From assembly GCA_963920665.1 (NCBI GenBank), contig OY987263.1:41451218-41515217 (forward strand): a stretch of DNA of 64,000 nt, in the 5' to 3' direction. Position numbers and translations under genes: made by a program. The stretch comes from Straminergon stramineum. Its lineage: Eukaryota > Streptophyta > Bryopsida > Hypnales > Calliergonaceae. The stretch's first letter is position 1. Each line of letters opens with the position of its first letter. The notes under the pieces are model-generated. The model had not been told where the DNA came from. It saw only the letters and a program-made list of their open reading frames with translations, and ran no database searches. Below, piece by piece: positions 24,651 to 36,191 of this stretch.

Positions 24651-24793
24651 GAACCATTCGATTTTTCACAGTGTTGAGTTTTTCCCTGCTTCAATTTCCT
24701 GATCGCCTTCAGTTGCCCCATCGTCTCTGTTTTGGGTTCCAACTCTGCTTTAAATTTCCACTCAAATTCCTCGCTACCGCATGCAACGCAACT

Positions 24794-26629
24794 ATGTTTC
24801 GCCAGCCGAACAAGGTTTGTGCAATTTCTGTGCTTCAATTCTTTTTTGTGTTTCCAGAAATTGGTGTTGTGGGTTGAACGTATTCATGGTGGAAGACGTG
24901 CAAGGTCTCTTGGGGCGGTAGATGTTTGTAGTGGTGAATAATTTCCTGATTTCTGTGATTCCATGCTGCAGGTGAAGAACGGGGTTGTGTCGAGCTTTGG
25001 CCGCGATTTGAGCATAGCGAGCAAATGGATGCGCAGACCTTTCCGCCCATCACAAACGGGAGAGGAGCATCCCCCGGGACCGCTGCCAACGGTAGTAGAA
25101 GTTTCTAATGTCTCTTCTGTGGAAAATCCGATCACATCTGGTGCGTGATTTAGTCGCCATTTGAAATCGTGAATTTGTTGATCTTGTCCCTTTATTTTTA
25201 CAGGATTCCAATGCACTCAAATACGTCTTGTTTGGGTATTCTGTGAATAAGTTAGGAATTGTTGAGGTTCAGGGTTTCAATCACAAGCCTTGAACCACTT
25301 CTGGTACGTGATTTAGTGGCGCTTTGAAAATGGAACGAGTTTCTGTGAGGGCTTTAGCACCGGTGACTTGATCCGATCCGTGTTCTATTAGAAACTGATT
25401 GTGGGATGGTTTTAATGTCTGCAGAGACGGTCGATTACGGCTCACCTGCATCCCAGGCTGATGAGCTTTCGCTGGAGACAGCTATGCAGGCGGAGGAATT
25501 TTCAGGTGAATTTGCAACTAAAAACCTGACCTACTTTCCTAAAACCCCTTTCGGCTCTGTTTAAGCTCTGCTCTTCGTTGTTGCAGGGAACCAGTTTCCG
25601 TAGCGCTCTGATGTTCTGAGCGATTTCCCTTACTAGATTGGGAATTTAGTTTTTGATTGATCATGTCCCATTTTTTAGAGGTTTCCGATGCACTCAAATA
25701 CGTGTTGTTTATATATTGTATGAAAAAGTTATGAATTGTCGAGGTTAGGATTTCAGTCACAAGCCTCGAACCCTGAGTATTGCGTTTGCAGTGTATCTCA
25801 TGGATCAATCTTTTGACTGCTGTAAAACCTAGAAGTGTCTAATTGACGCCAGTGCACATGTTTCGACAACTCTTGCATTGTTTAATGGGTGATTTTTCAA
25901 TCCACAGGAAAGTGCCTCACGCAAATGGCTTCCTATACCCTGTTGTTTCTAACTGGTTGCCATTTTGTCAATAAGCTGATTTTTGCTTGATTTTTTGGAC
26001 CTTATCGCTCTGTTCGTTAGGCTCTGCGTTCTAACCTTCTGGTTTATAATAGGGATAACATTCGATTTCCCTGCTCTCTGGCGAGTCTGAGTGTGATTTG
26101 ACTTCTGTTTGCAGGTGTAACAGAGACCCAGGTCAAAGCTATTGTTGATGAGGGTTTGATCGATCAGCCAACTCCAAGGCGAACGAATCCCACAACCGTT
26201 ATTCTTCCTAAGGTCCGAATTTTAAAAAATTCCATTGTGCATAAGTATAACTCTCAAGGGATTCGCAGAGTCCTGTGAGAATCCTGCTTTTTCTTGGTTT
26301 TAGAGGGACGCTAGTGAATGAAGCGAGAAGCGTGTTTATGGTGTGAGGTCTACCGTATTAAGAAGTTTTATTGAATGTGTCACTTGACGTTGTAGCTATT
26401 GCGATAAGTCACTGCTTTCACGGAGAAGTTGAGTAATTAATTGAAGTGTTTGCTGCAGATCAATATGGAGTACGCAATTAAGTACCAAGAAACCGTGCTC
26501 TACGAGAAGCAGAGGGGCCAATGGGTGGCAGAGCCCCTGCCTGAAAAAAATGCCGAGAGGGTCGCCTCAACTGTGCCAACCTATCCCAACAATGGCGTGC
26601 TGGATTTCAAAAGGATCGCACATGCATAA
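24794..26629 (+). CDS. Unrecognised small conserved-looking protein, five exons
   Basis: Exons read as 24794-24814, 24972-25140, 25425-25505, 26115-26212 and 26459-26629. All introns are GT-AG, three acceptors read (c)tgcag, and the phases (0, 1, 1, 0) fit. This gives 540 nt and 179 residues. The start MFRQPNK is chosen because it enters exon 2 in the open frame. The ATG 13 bases earlier (24781) runs into a stop in exon 2. The protein is hydrophilic, with a basic N-terminal part (ASKWMRRPFRP), a Pro-rich linker (HPPGPLP), an acidic middle (QADELSLETAMQAEEF) and a C-terminal block with NMEYAIKYQETVLYEKQRGQ and YPNNGVLDFKRIAHA. There is no signal peptide, membrane segment or known domain. Clean splice sites and codon-like composition support a real gene. 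It faces ARL3 tail to tail, 1.1 kb apart. The function is unknown. Confidence 0.75.
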
Positions 26630-27746
26630 GTTGAAGCACCTTATGTGGTTGTATTTGTACAAACATTACATGTATGCATATGAGATGCCGCACTGTATTT
26701 TTAAGAGAGAAATGAAGGTCATTCTGTGAAGGTTCAGAGTTTTTTTAGGAGTTTGGACAGCTTGTGATAGGAGATTTTTTATTTATTTTTCCTCAATTTC
26801 TTCCGGAGGTCTTTAGAATCAAAAGAAATTAGGGAAGTCTTAGATCTTCCATAGGATTTCAGAGTTCTGTATATTATATTTTATATTCTTGTTTAGTAAA
26901 ATGTTGTAAATTTTTGAGTTGATTGTTTGGATTGAGATGTTATGAGGATTTGACATTCCAAATAAGCACATGAAAGTAGCAAGTACACTGGAAGTTTTCT
27001 GCATCTCCTCTCATTGCATTGCAATGATTTTTACAATGTGTTCCACTACTCAACTTCCTTCAAAAATTGGTATTCAAGTAACAAACATGATCTTCATTGT
27101 GATGGATTTCAAATTCTACTATGCATAGTGTAGAACTTTTCACACCAAGAGGAATAAAAGACTAATGAACCTATTGGGAATATAGAAAAAACAAAATCTT
27201 TTCACTTCAAATCCTTATATCTCAAAATTCAATTTGGATCTAATTTATAAAAGAAAATCACCATATATATTTTCATAGAATGATAGTCTAGGATATTGAG
27301 ATTGTATGGTTGAAAATGAAAAAATATTTTATATTTTTATTTTGACTATGTGCACTCAATATGATAGCTTTAGAATGTTTTTTTTTGTGAAACATAGTGA
27401 TAACCTTTAGGGGTTAATCCTTAAATAAGATTGTCTTTTCTTATCGATTGGTATGTACATGAGGTACATCTATTTAGTCCATGTGAATGTACAATACTAG
27501 AGACCTGTCTCTACAATGATTTGAACTGATGACTTATATCCCATCTAGAGGGCTTTTTAACAAGAAATAGCATTGAAACGACTTCAAGAGATAGAAGAAC
27601 TTATTTTGTTAACTAAAATAATGTATATAGTAACAAGTACTTACAATCGTCAAAGAAAAATCTATAGCTATACAAGCCTCTTAAAGTGTGACGTGTAATG
27701 GAATTTTTGTTACAAAATGAATGAGGGTTCTCATAAGAATTAAGAA
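26630..27746. other. Intergenic region between two converging genes
   Basis: It holds the 3' flanks of the unknown gene (+) and ARL3 (-). No further coding sequence is seen. The GATTTGAACT motif near 27519 on the plus strand is only loosely tRNA-like and has no cloverleaf partner. Confidence 0.45.
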
Positions 27747-30700
27747 TCACTGCACATATCTATTGGATTCCTTGTTTTTGACTCTTTGAAGCAACCAATC
27801 CATACCTTCTTGCAATCCATCACTAGTTTTGGCTACAATTTCATAAATTAGATTATATTGAAATTCCCTAAGTGACAATCTATAAACAACATGCATAGAA
27901 ACATATTATATATACTTAATTAACATTTAAAAATTAGACATACCTGAGCAACCTTGGATTTGCCAATCTCGATCTTGAATTCCAACAAGACTCAATCCAA
28001 TAGACACCTGTTCAAAGGTTTTAATTAAGACATGCAATAAGCCATAAATGCACCTAGATATTAGTTCTCAACATTTTCTAACGAAAGGGTATAGTAGGAA
28101 CACTCAAAACTTTGTATGTTTTCAAAAGCATCCCCTAATTACTTGGATAATAAATGTCTTTTAAAATAGGCCATAGATTTAGAGACTCTATCCAATGAAT
28201 ATTGCCCTCTTACAACTTCTTGTATACAATATTCAAATATCATTTTGAGACATTACTCAAGCTTAGCAATAATTTGTCAACTTGTGACTAAAAAATTAGA
28301 CATCATTGATACATAATCCTAATTGTCAAAAAAAACTAGTCTATGTACAAGTAGAATACAAGACTATTTTTGAAGCTTCTCAGACATATAGTAGTTTCAA
28401 TAATGATCCAAACAAGGAGTGCTATGTGTCACTGGATCTGGCTGAACATGAATACATTTTTTTTTGTCACTACAGGATACCTCAATTCATTCACCTTGAG
28501 TTCTTCTATGTCAAATACACAATAAACACGATGTTGAGACCAAGCCACCTTCACTCCTAGATGATCAATTATTTGAGAATTTGAAAGGAACTCTCGGACT
28601 CAACCTGCAACGTTTTCTTCTAAATAATGTAACAATGTTTCGTTCTTCCTGAAACGTACCTCATCAGGTGGAAGTGCATTCGGCTTCAGATCCTGCTTGT
28701 TGGCCAGAACAAGCATTGGAACTCCCACCATCTGCTCTTCCTCGAGGAGAAGGCTCAACTCGTCCCCTGCCATCAAAACATCCCCCACCTCCTGTTTTGC
28801 TTATTCCAGAAACTAAGCAAGGCCAGGAGAGACAACAAAAGTAAGTTCATCTGTTTATTGTAGAGCATATCGAGAAAAACTACCATTTATTTCTAGGAGG
28901 GATCCTGCATCAGAATTAGGCTTTTGCCCTCAATTTCAATTACAAGAGTTTCCTTCATAACCAAAAATTCGAGATTTTCATTCATGGTTGTCCAATTTCT
29001 CTACCATTTGCGCTGGCGAATGCATTCCCTCCTGGGAACCATGGAAAGAAAATTCCTCGTTGTCGACCTTTGTTCTCCTTATTAGGTTTTATTTCCACGA
29101 TTCCCTCCTTGTCACACATTCCCCTAATTAAAGTGAATGAGCGCATTGTGGACGCATGTTTGGGCATCCACGTTGCAGGTAAAATCCTAAATGCTTGCAA
29201 GAAATATTGTGTAAGGTTTTGCATTTGTCCCCGCAATGTGCTTGCCCAGACCAGACCTGTGTCCACAATGCGCACATTCGCCGAGTACATTTGATGCTAC
29301 CAGGTGAAGCATTCATTTTGGTGCAGTCATGTACCACTCTCCTCCAGACGGTGCCTGTCAGCAGAGTCAATTACGTAGACCTGTACCAAACCATTCCCCC
29401 GATTTCAGAAGGCATTCAAACAGCAATAACACAAGTTTTGTCACATTAGAAAACTTCGAACCATACAAACAGATAAAAATTCTGTTTGACGTCTAATGTT
29501 CTGCATGCCGAGCAGACATCTTAAACAGTCGAAGCAGAAGCCTCAGCTTACACAGCTCAATAGGATGTAAAACTTGCACGTACCATGCCGAGTCCGAAAA
29601 ATGACGTGCAGGAAAAAATAGCAAAGGCACAGCAGGTGTGCTTACCAAGGCATCTGTAGCTTCAAAATAATTCCGCCAGTATGGTCGGATTGCCCTCTGA
29701 CCTACAAGAATACCAATATCATCGCACCTCTTGTGAACAAAATGTGTCAAAAGATGACAACGTCATTGCATCCAGCTTGGTTCCACGAACATGAACATGA
29801 ACACGAACCTCTTCACAGAGAATCCACAACCTCGAATTACCTTAGGCAGTTGGCAAACACTTGGGATAGGATAAAATGTTCATACCGCCTATGTCCCAAA
29901 CATTTAGCTTGAAGCCCTCGTGGATTAATGACTTAATGTGGAAGCCCTGTCCAACGCACCGACCAGACCATGAAGGATTTAGTCAGGAGCACAACTGAGT
30001 CACAACTTAGTCAAATTTATCACGCTAAGGGAGAGGGTACATAAATCCTTAGAGACCTGGTCGGCTGTTGTAAAATGACCCGTTTTACCAACACCTCATC
30101 TATTTATACACTTGGCTAGAGTTATTAGTAATTGGTGTAAGCATGACTTCGCTAATATTGTCTTTGGCCACTGATCTTTGAATGGAAATAGGGTCGTGTA
30201 GAGTCTCTTCAATAGCAGTCTTCAACCTCCCATTTAAAACGTGCATAGGAAATTTCATATACAGTGATTAAAAAAAATTGGTCTTAACAGCTTTGGCTCT
30301 TTCTTGCAACCAAAGATCTCTCCGTAGCTCTACTCATCTTTCAAAAAATCTCATTTCTAGATATGCTGAAATGCTTCAAGAGACTCAAATAGTATGCCAT
30401 GACTAACAGGTGTTGAGTATTCTGTTGCAACAGCAGAAACATTATAATCCCAAACTATGAGCAGATACCTCCATGTATAAAAAATGACCTCATTACTACA
30501 GATTGACAAGTCCAGAATTCATTTACAGCCATATAGAAGGATACTGAAAGATGCACACCTGTGTCGGCGTAACGGTATTGAGATCTCCATCAGACAATGC
30601 CCTCAAGATGGTGGTTTTCCCGGCATTGTCCAAACCCAGAAACAGAATCCTCGCCTCCTACGGGACACACATGTGCAAGTCAATCGATCAGTCTTTTTAC

Positions 30701-31585
30701 ACGTTTCCGAGCAATTGCTGTGGGGCAGAGAAAAATCCAAAGATCAAGACGCTAAGTTCACCTCGATATTGTCAATAGTGTCAAGACATCTTTAGGTTTT
30801 GGAGATATTGATATTTCCACCCACACTATAATTGGACAACACGGGAATCCTCCCCCATAGCAATTGCATGAAAGAGCGCAATTACTGCAGCATATTCCTT
30901 GCTTTGAATATTTACTTTCCAACACCAAAGTTCAGATTAGGGTTTCCTTTTTATCCATAACCTAATGGTCAGTCCATGTACCCAACGAATGATGAGTAAT
31001 CCTGCATACGGAACCCTAAAGGACAACGATAGAGTTCCAATTGGGCCTCGTGTGTTTGAGTGGTTCATACGTGGACTTCTTTTGTTCAATTATCAACAAA
31101 TGCAATATTCTACATTGATTCTGAGTGTTAATACAAAGTTTGCCTCATCTGAATTATACAATACGATCAATTCAAAATCATGAATCCGTGGACTCTTAGG
31201 AGTTCAGATCTGGTTAAGATCATATTATTAATCTCGTGCGCATATTATCAGTCTCCTAAAACGTGGGAAAAGATTTACTTACATCGACCTGAGACCTGTG
31301 TAGTCTCCGCAACAACGCCAACAATCCCTGCAGATTCGTAATTGATTCGTGAACCAATGCAAAAAACTTTCGTCAGGCTAAGAAGTTGTGTGCCTTCCCG
31401 TTGGAACCCAAGCAGTTCAATCACCAATTCTCAAATTCATTGATAACATTCAAAAGCGGTGATGGCATTGTTTCTGAATGTCAATTGTTCTCAATGGTAA
31501 ATGTGAATCGCTGTACAAATCAATCTCATCGATTGTTCACTACCGTCATTGTAAGATGGTCCAAGGGCAGCTTGGGACATACCAT
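27747..31585 (-). CDS. ARL3: ARL3-type ARF-like small GTPase, nine exons
   Basis: On the minus strand, exons read as 31327-31283, 30657-30559, 29946-29886, 29701-29646, 29380-29335, 28766-28660, 28007-27944 and 27832-27747. All have GT-AG introns and matching phases. A preceding ATG exon ending at 31583 is likely. The total is about 188 residues, against ~182 for animal ARL3. Visible G-motifs are P-loop GLDNAGKT, switch I TPTQ-GF, switch II WDIGGQR, NKQD and CSA. The [31 protein letters not shown] and [10 protein letters not shown] stretches match ARL3, not the plant ARL2 (TITAN5). In ciliated cells GTP-ARL3 releases lipidated cargo from UNC119 and PDE6D carriers at the cilium. Gly follows the start Met as in the family. 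Introns hold repeats. The exons look intact. The ATG exon is the only uncertain part. Confidence 0.9.
31328..31585 (-). promoter_or_regulatory. Start-codon exon and first intron of ARL3 (proposed)
   Basis: The conserved N-terminus (Gly-Leu-Leu...) begins right after a CTGCAG acceptor-like site, and no ATG lies in frame before the upstream TGA. At 31585-31583 (minus) an ATG is followed immediately by GTATGT, a strong donor. Splicing there would put Met directly before Gly, as in other ARL3 proteins, with a 255-base intron. This is the best candidate seen but is not proven. Confidence 0.5.
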
Positions 31586-32164
31586 ATTTAGTTGCAGATC
31601 CAAGCACTCAGCGTCCTCCACGCGGCCTTCAATTTACAAGCCTGGCGTCAACAAGAACATCCAAACAAAGGGCAATTGTTGACCTTGAAGCTTCTTTTTT
31701 GTCACTACGCTTCTGGGTTGATCCTGATGCAGCCACTGGCTCATGCAGCATTCAAAGCGCCGAATCTCAATTCCAAACGTGAACCCAAAATACTCTTTCA
31801 ATGAACATTGAATGACACTGCCAATGAGCACATGCTCTGGACTGTACAATGGGCACGTAGATGGAGCAACTCATGACAAAATCCTAGTTCTCAGTACCGC
31901 TTCTTTTATTTTTCTTAACAAGAAATGTTTTGAAATTCAATATTTTTTGTGACACAAGCGTGTTGAAGAACACACTGAAAGGGTTTCTGTCAGGGAGAAA
32001 GGCTGATTTCACGCTAGTTAAACTAACCTGTCACAACCAGGTATCAAACCCACAACCACCCCATTCGGTTTGGGTACCTTTCCACCATCATCCAGTAGTT
32101 TAGGGTCATCATGGAACAAAATTCAATATCTCTTGAAATTCAATGTTTGCTCTAGTCTTTGTTT

Positions 32165-32551
32165 TGGTAGAACCACACATTACCAACCACTTAAGCATTT
32201 TGTGCATGATTTGGAGTAGTAGAAGGCACTGTTAATTTTTTGCCTAGTAGAGAGATAGAAATGATGGGCATTGTCAAATTTTCATAATTTTTTTCCTTAA
32301 ATTCAAATTGTTATGAATTTTAGAAGCCAAAAGTTGACTTGCACCTATCCTCAACACATAGATTTTTCCATCACTACTCATCTAAAGACTAATTTGGCTC
32401 TCAAAACAAAGTGCATGTGTCATAAAAGTGATGGCTAGAAGATGGTTGGAAACCAAGAAACTAATGGTTAATTATCAGTCTTCTCTCTATTGAATTACCT
32501 ATTACCTATATATTGTCCATGGAGCATGGCTCGTAATGGGTGGTTCTACCA
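32165..32551. mobile_element. 387-bp TIR element (family 3)
   Basis: The termini TGGTAGAACCACACATTACC and, inverted, TGGTAGAACCACCCATTAC match closely. The interior recurs at 43380-43560 and 44035-44235, where a second copy is split by about 480 bp of extra sequence. No coding capacity is present. Confidence 0.7.
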
Positions 32552-33659
32552 TAAATGCTTTTTGACAATACTTCATGTGCCTAGTGCTTTGGGGACTTCT
32601 TGATAGAAGGGACAAACAAATAAACAAGCTGACTTTTGTAATACAATTAGTCTCTATATATAGACCAATTATCACTTTAGAATTTACACGACTTATATAT
32701 TTGCAAGGCACAAGTTAATATGTGGTCAATGCATGGTTTCCTCTAATTAAAAGTTTATTTGCAAAACATTAACTAAGAAGTAAAGATACCAATTAAACAT
32801 TCTTTGGGCTCTTGTTGGTGACTACCCACTTCTCACATAATGCCCAATTGTCTCTTTGAATCTTCAAAGTCTAAATTTTAGTTTAAAATTTTATTCATAG
32901 GGCTGACAAAATACAAATGCTTTGAATTACAAATTCTTTTACAATCCAATGAGTATGGTATTTGGACTTGGCATTAAGGTGAATGTACCTAATACCACTC
33001 AATTAAAAAACAATTCCATTTTCCTATAAACTTCTCTAATTCCTAGATCATGTTTACCATGTCCTAATAATTTGAAAATAGAATGAATATGGATTAAGAT
33101 AAAAACTGAATGGATGGATGGATATTAGTACTTCATTTTAATAAATATGAAAAAGTCTTGCCTAATAGTGCTTTAGCAATTTACTTTGGAATCAAATGTT
33201 TAAATTACCACGGGGTCACCTATTTAGATTGAATTTTTCATCCATTAGAAAAGTAATTGAAGTGAATTGGGTTCAAAATACATCTACAATAGTTCACTTA
33301 TATGTATTCTTGAGCTAAAGGTAAAAATCTATTTGATTCTTATTTGATTTTTTAGATGCTCATAATCCTATCTATAAATGGGTTTTTTCCTTTCCAAGAA
33401 AATGACAAATTTCTATTTTCAAAATTTGTAAAAAAATTATGATTCATAACAAAATAGATTTCCACTTCCTACGTGAGATTCATCTTTCTACAAAAAAAAA
33501 TAGTTGTGACCATTAACACATAGTTACTTCAAAGTATTCAGAGCGCTCCTAATCAGTTTGGGTGTTGATAAGCTACATCATTTAGCTGGAACAATCACAC
33601 AAAAAATGCACTATCTAACTAAAGGTTGAAGGTTGAAATTTCATTTGAATTGTTTTTCT
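32552..33659. other. AT-rich intergenic DNA without a gene
   Basis: No gene or delimitable element was seen. The sequence contains a short GGAT repeat (about 33112-33123) and many A/T runs. Confidence 0.4.
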
Positions 33660-33889
33660 TTAACCCTTCAACATCAACAGGGACATTTAGTGTTCGATGG
33701 ATGACAAAGAATCTCTCTATATAGGACAAAACTGTGACTATTCATCCTTGAAATTTTATGAGAAAAGCATAGGTCTTCTACAGTAGTATGACTTCCAACA
33801 AATATTTTTGGATTTTATAAAGTAGATGATGTCACATGATACCAAAAGGGAGTATTTCCACAGTCACCAATCCGTCCTTCAAGGGTTAA
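33660..33889 (+). mobile_element. piggyBac-like MITE, family 1, complete copy (230 bp)
   Basis: It runs from TTAACCCTTCAACATCAACA to CTTCAAGGGTTAA, closely resembling the copy at 23955-24188. Its right TTAA is also the left TTAA of the next copy. Confidence 0.85.
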
Positions 33890-34110
33890 TCCCTAAATGA
33901 TGCGGCAGACATTTTCTGTCTGATGAACATCAAGGAAGTCTCCTCTATAGGACAGAATTGCAACTATTCATCCTTGGAATTAGGGGTGGAAAGGGGAGAC
34001 CTTCTATTGTAGTTTGACTCCCAATGGATATTTTCTTTTAAAGTGGATGATGTCACAGGGTTCCAAAATGCCTAATTTCCATGGTCACTAGCCCAGCATT
34101 CAAGGGTTAA
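33886..34110 (+). mobile_element. piggyBac-like MITE, family 1, tandem copy sharing a TTAA
   Basis: It starts TTAATCCCTAAATGATGCGG and ends GCATTCAAGGGTTAA. It is head to tail with the preceding copy and uses the same TTAA (33886-33889). The interior is more like the 39529 subtype ('ggaattaggggtggaaaggg') than its neighbour, so this is not a simple tandem duplication of the adjacent unit. Confidence 0.85.
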
Positions 34111-34146
34111 ATATAAAAGGCTTACAACGTGATGACAAACTGATGA

Positions 34147-34376
34147 TTAACCCTTGAACATTGGGCTGGTGACCATGGAAATCAAGCATTTTCGAACCGT
34201 AGGACATCATCTACTTTGAAAAAATCAAAAATACTCATTGGGAGTTAAACTATTGTTGAAGATCTTCCCTTTTCACCCCTAATTCCAAGGATAAATAGTT
34301 GCACTTTTGTCCTATATAGGAGAATTCCTTGTCATTCATTGGACAAAAAACGTCCGCCTCGGCGTTTTGGGGCTCA
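34147..34376 (-). mobile_element. piggyBac-like MITE, family 1, reverse copy
   Basis: It starts TTAACCCTTGAACATTGGGC and reads in the opposite orientation to its two neighbours. The far end, CGTCCGCCTCGGCGTTTTGG then GG, is the expected left end with decay, and the terminal TTAA has become CTCA. The length of 230 bp matches the family exactly. Confidence 0.75.
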
Positions 34377-36188
34377 CTTATCATCAGCGTGGGCTTCCGG
34401 TTCTTGTGGTTGTTACTGTCTTGGTTGTTTTGGTTGTCTCTCTCCAGGCCACTTGTGGCTAGTGGGCTTGTATTCTGCCCTTTTGCAATGAAACTCCGTT
34501 TCATTCATTTCCCAAAAAATAAGCGTGGGCTTCCCAAGTAGATTTACAACATTGAAAGATGCCGGACAAGTGGACGGAAACCACGCAGACAACTCATTCA
34601 AACCGGCTGAAACTTATACTACGTGGCCCTCTCTCATGAGACTGAACTTCATGTCAGGACTTGGGCAGTGCAATTTGCAGAGCATGCCCATACCAAACCG
34701 ATGATTGATTGAAGCCATGAGGCAGATGGACAAGCTTGCAACTAGCCTAAGCTGAAGCTGAAGCTCAATGTTTGAAGAAGTTCAGACCCGCAGATCGATG
34801 AACTCTGCGTTTTTTCTTCCCTCTGCTGGAAAGGTCACTGCATATACGACTCTCGAAACTTGTGCGTGCAGGTTGGCCAAAAATAAAATTCTTATTTTGA
34901 ATTCGGACACAAACAATAGAATAGAATAGAATACAAAACAAAACGAAAGAAAACAAAGTTTCGTTGCCAAAAAAGAGAGTAGGCTAAGGTGCAGTTAACT
35001 TACACCCAGCCAGGCTCAGAGCAGAGAGTATGGGCTGGCGAAATAATTTGATCCCATGCCAACAGCCAGCCACTTGAACACGTCACTCCTGGTTTGGCTT
35101 GGCTTGGCTTGGTTTGGTTTGGTTTGGTTTTGGGGGGTATTCTTTGACCAGGATCATTGAGTTGAGTTCGGTGGTGCCGCAGCAGAAGATCTCACTTTTG
35201 CAGTCCACCAAGGATTGTGAATAGCCTCAGAATTGCAATTTCTATTCGTTTTTCTGGGAGCGCGAGCTAACTTAGAAGGAAGGTTTCAACTTTCAAGGCC
35301 ACGATGATAAAAAACTCATCCTCCTCACGTTCAGTCAGAATTTACATGTAAGCGGACTGTACAGAAGCACTCCGTCAGGCTTTTTAGGTCTAACTTAAGG
35401 TACCGCAGTACATGAATGACTATCTGTTGGCGCTATTGTCGAGACCACGTAGACGTGGAAGTTACGACACAGGCATACGACATTGGCAGCTAGTGCTCCA
35501 GGTTTAGGGTTATCGGGGCCTACGTGCTGACGGTACCTGTTCGGTTTCCCCTTGAGACATGTTTTCCATTTGTCTGAGCTAACTTAATTAACGTACTGCT
35601 GTACTGATCAACTTCATATGGAGGAATCTTTTCTCTGCAAAGGACTGACCACTGGAGGAGTCGGGTTGACAGCAGCTGAGCCTGGAAACGGGGTTGCTCA
35701 TGGTTGACTTTGGGGGCTCGCAAATGGCGTATTCGGCACACAACTTCCCACAAAACCAGTAGTGACTCAACCTAACGTAGATTGACTGGATAGATACCGT
35801 AGTAGCTGGTATGGCTTGAAGTCGTTGAAATATCTTCCGTCCTTTGCAAGTTGCGGTATGATTTACTAGAGCCGCCTGAAGTAACTTACATACTGTAAGC
35901 TTTCTTCAGTTCTTTGCTTACATGTGGGAAGAATCGACTCCACAGGCCGAATTAACCTCTGAAATGGACTAAGTTCACTTAATTAAATCGATCCTGACTT
36001 GTTTTGCTGCTCGAAAAATTCTGAGGACCAGCCTCAGATTTGAGCACTGGGCAGCATTCAATGAGTAGTATCGAAGGGGCATTTCACCGGATTAATTGCA
36101 AGTTTAGGACCTCCAATGTGTCAGGTTGGAAACAGAATGGATCAGTAGTTTCGAATTGGGAAGGGAAGGGAAAGGAACTGCTGTTAAG
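34377..36188. other. Gene-free mixed-composition DNA with short repeats
   Basis: No exon series is recognisable. The block 34445-34530 ('ggccacttgtggctagtggg', then 'gcaatgaaactccgtttcat') recurs at 43757-43836. A simple TTGGC/TTGGT-type repeat runs across about 35094-35130. Composition is less AT-rich than the surroundings, which suggests old retroelement remains, but no domain could be read. Confidence 0.4.
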
Positions 36189-36191
36189 TTA

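Noticed and set aside
28306..28560. 84-codon plus-strand frame inside an ARL3 intron
   Set aside because: A weak resemblance to a retrotransposon fragment could not be supported by any catalytic motif, and it is antisense to the ARL3 intron.
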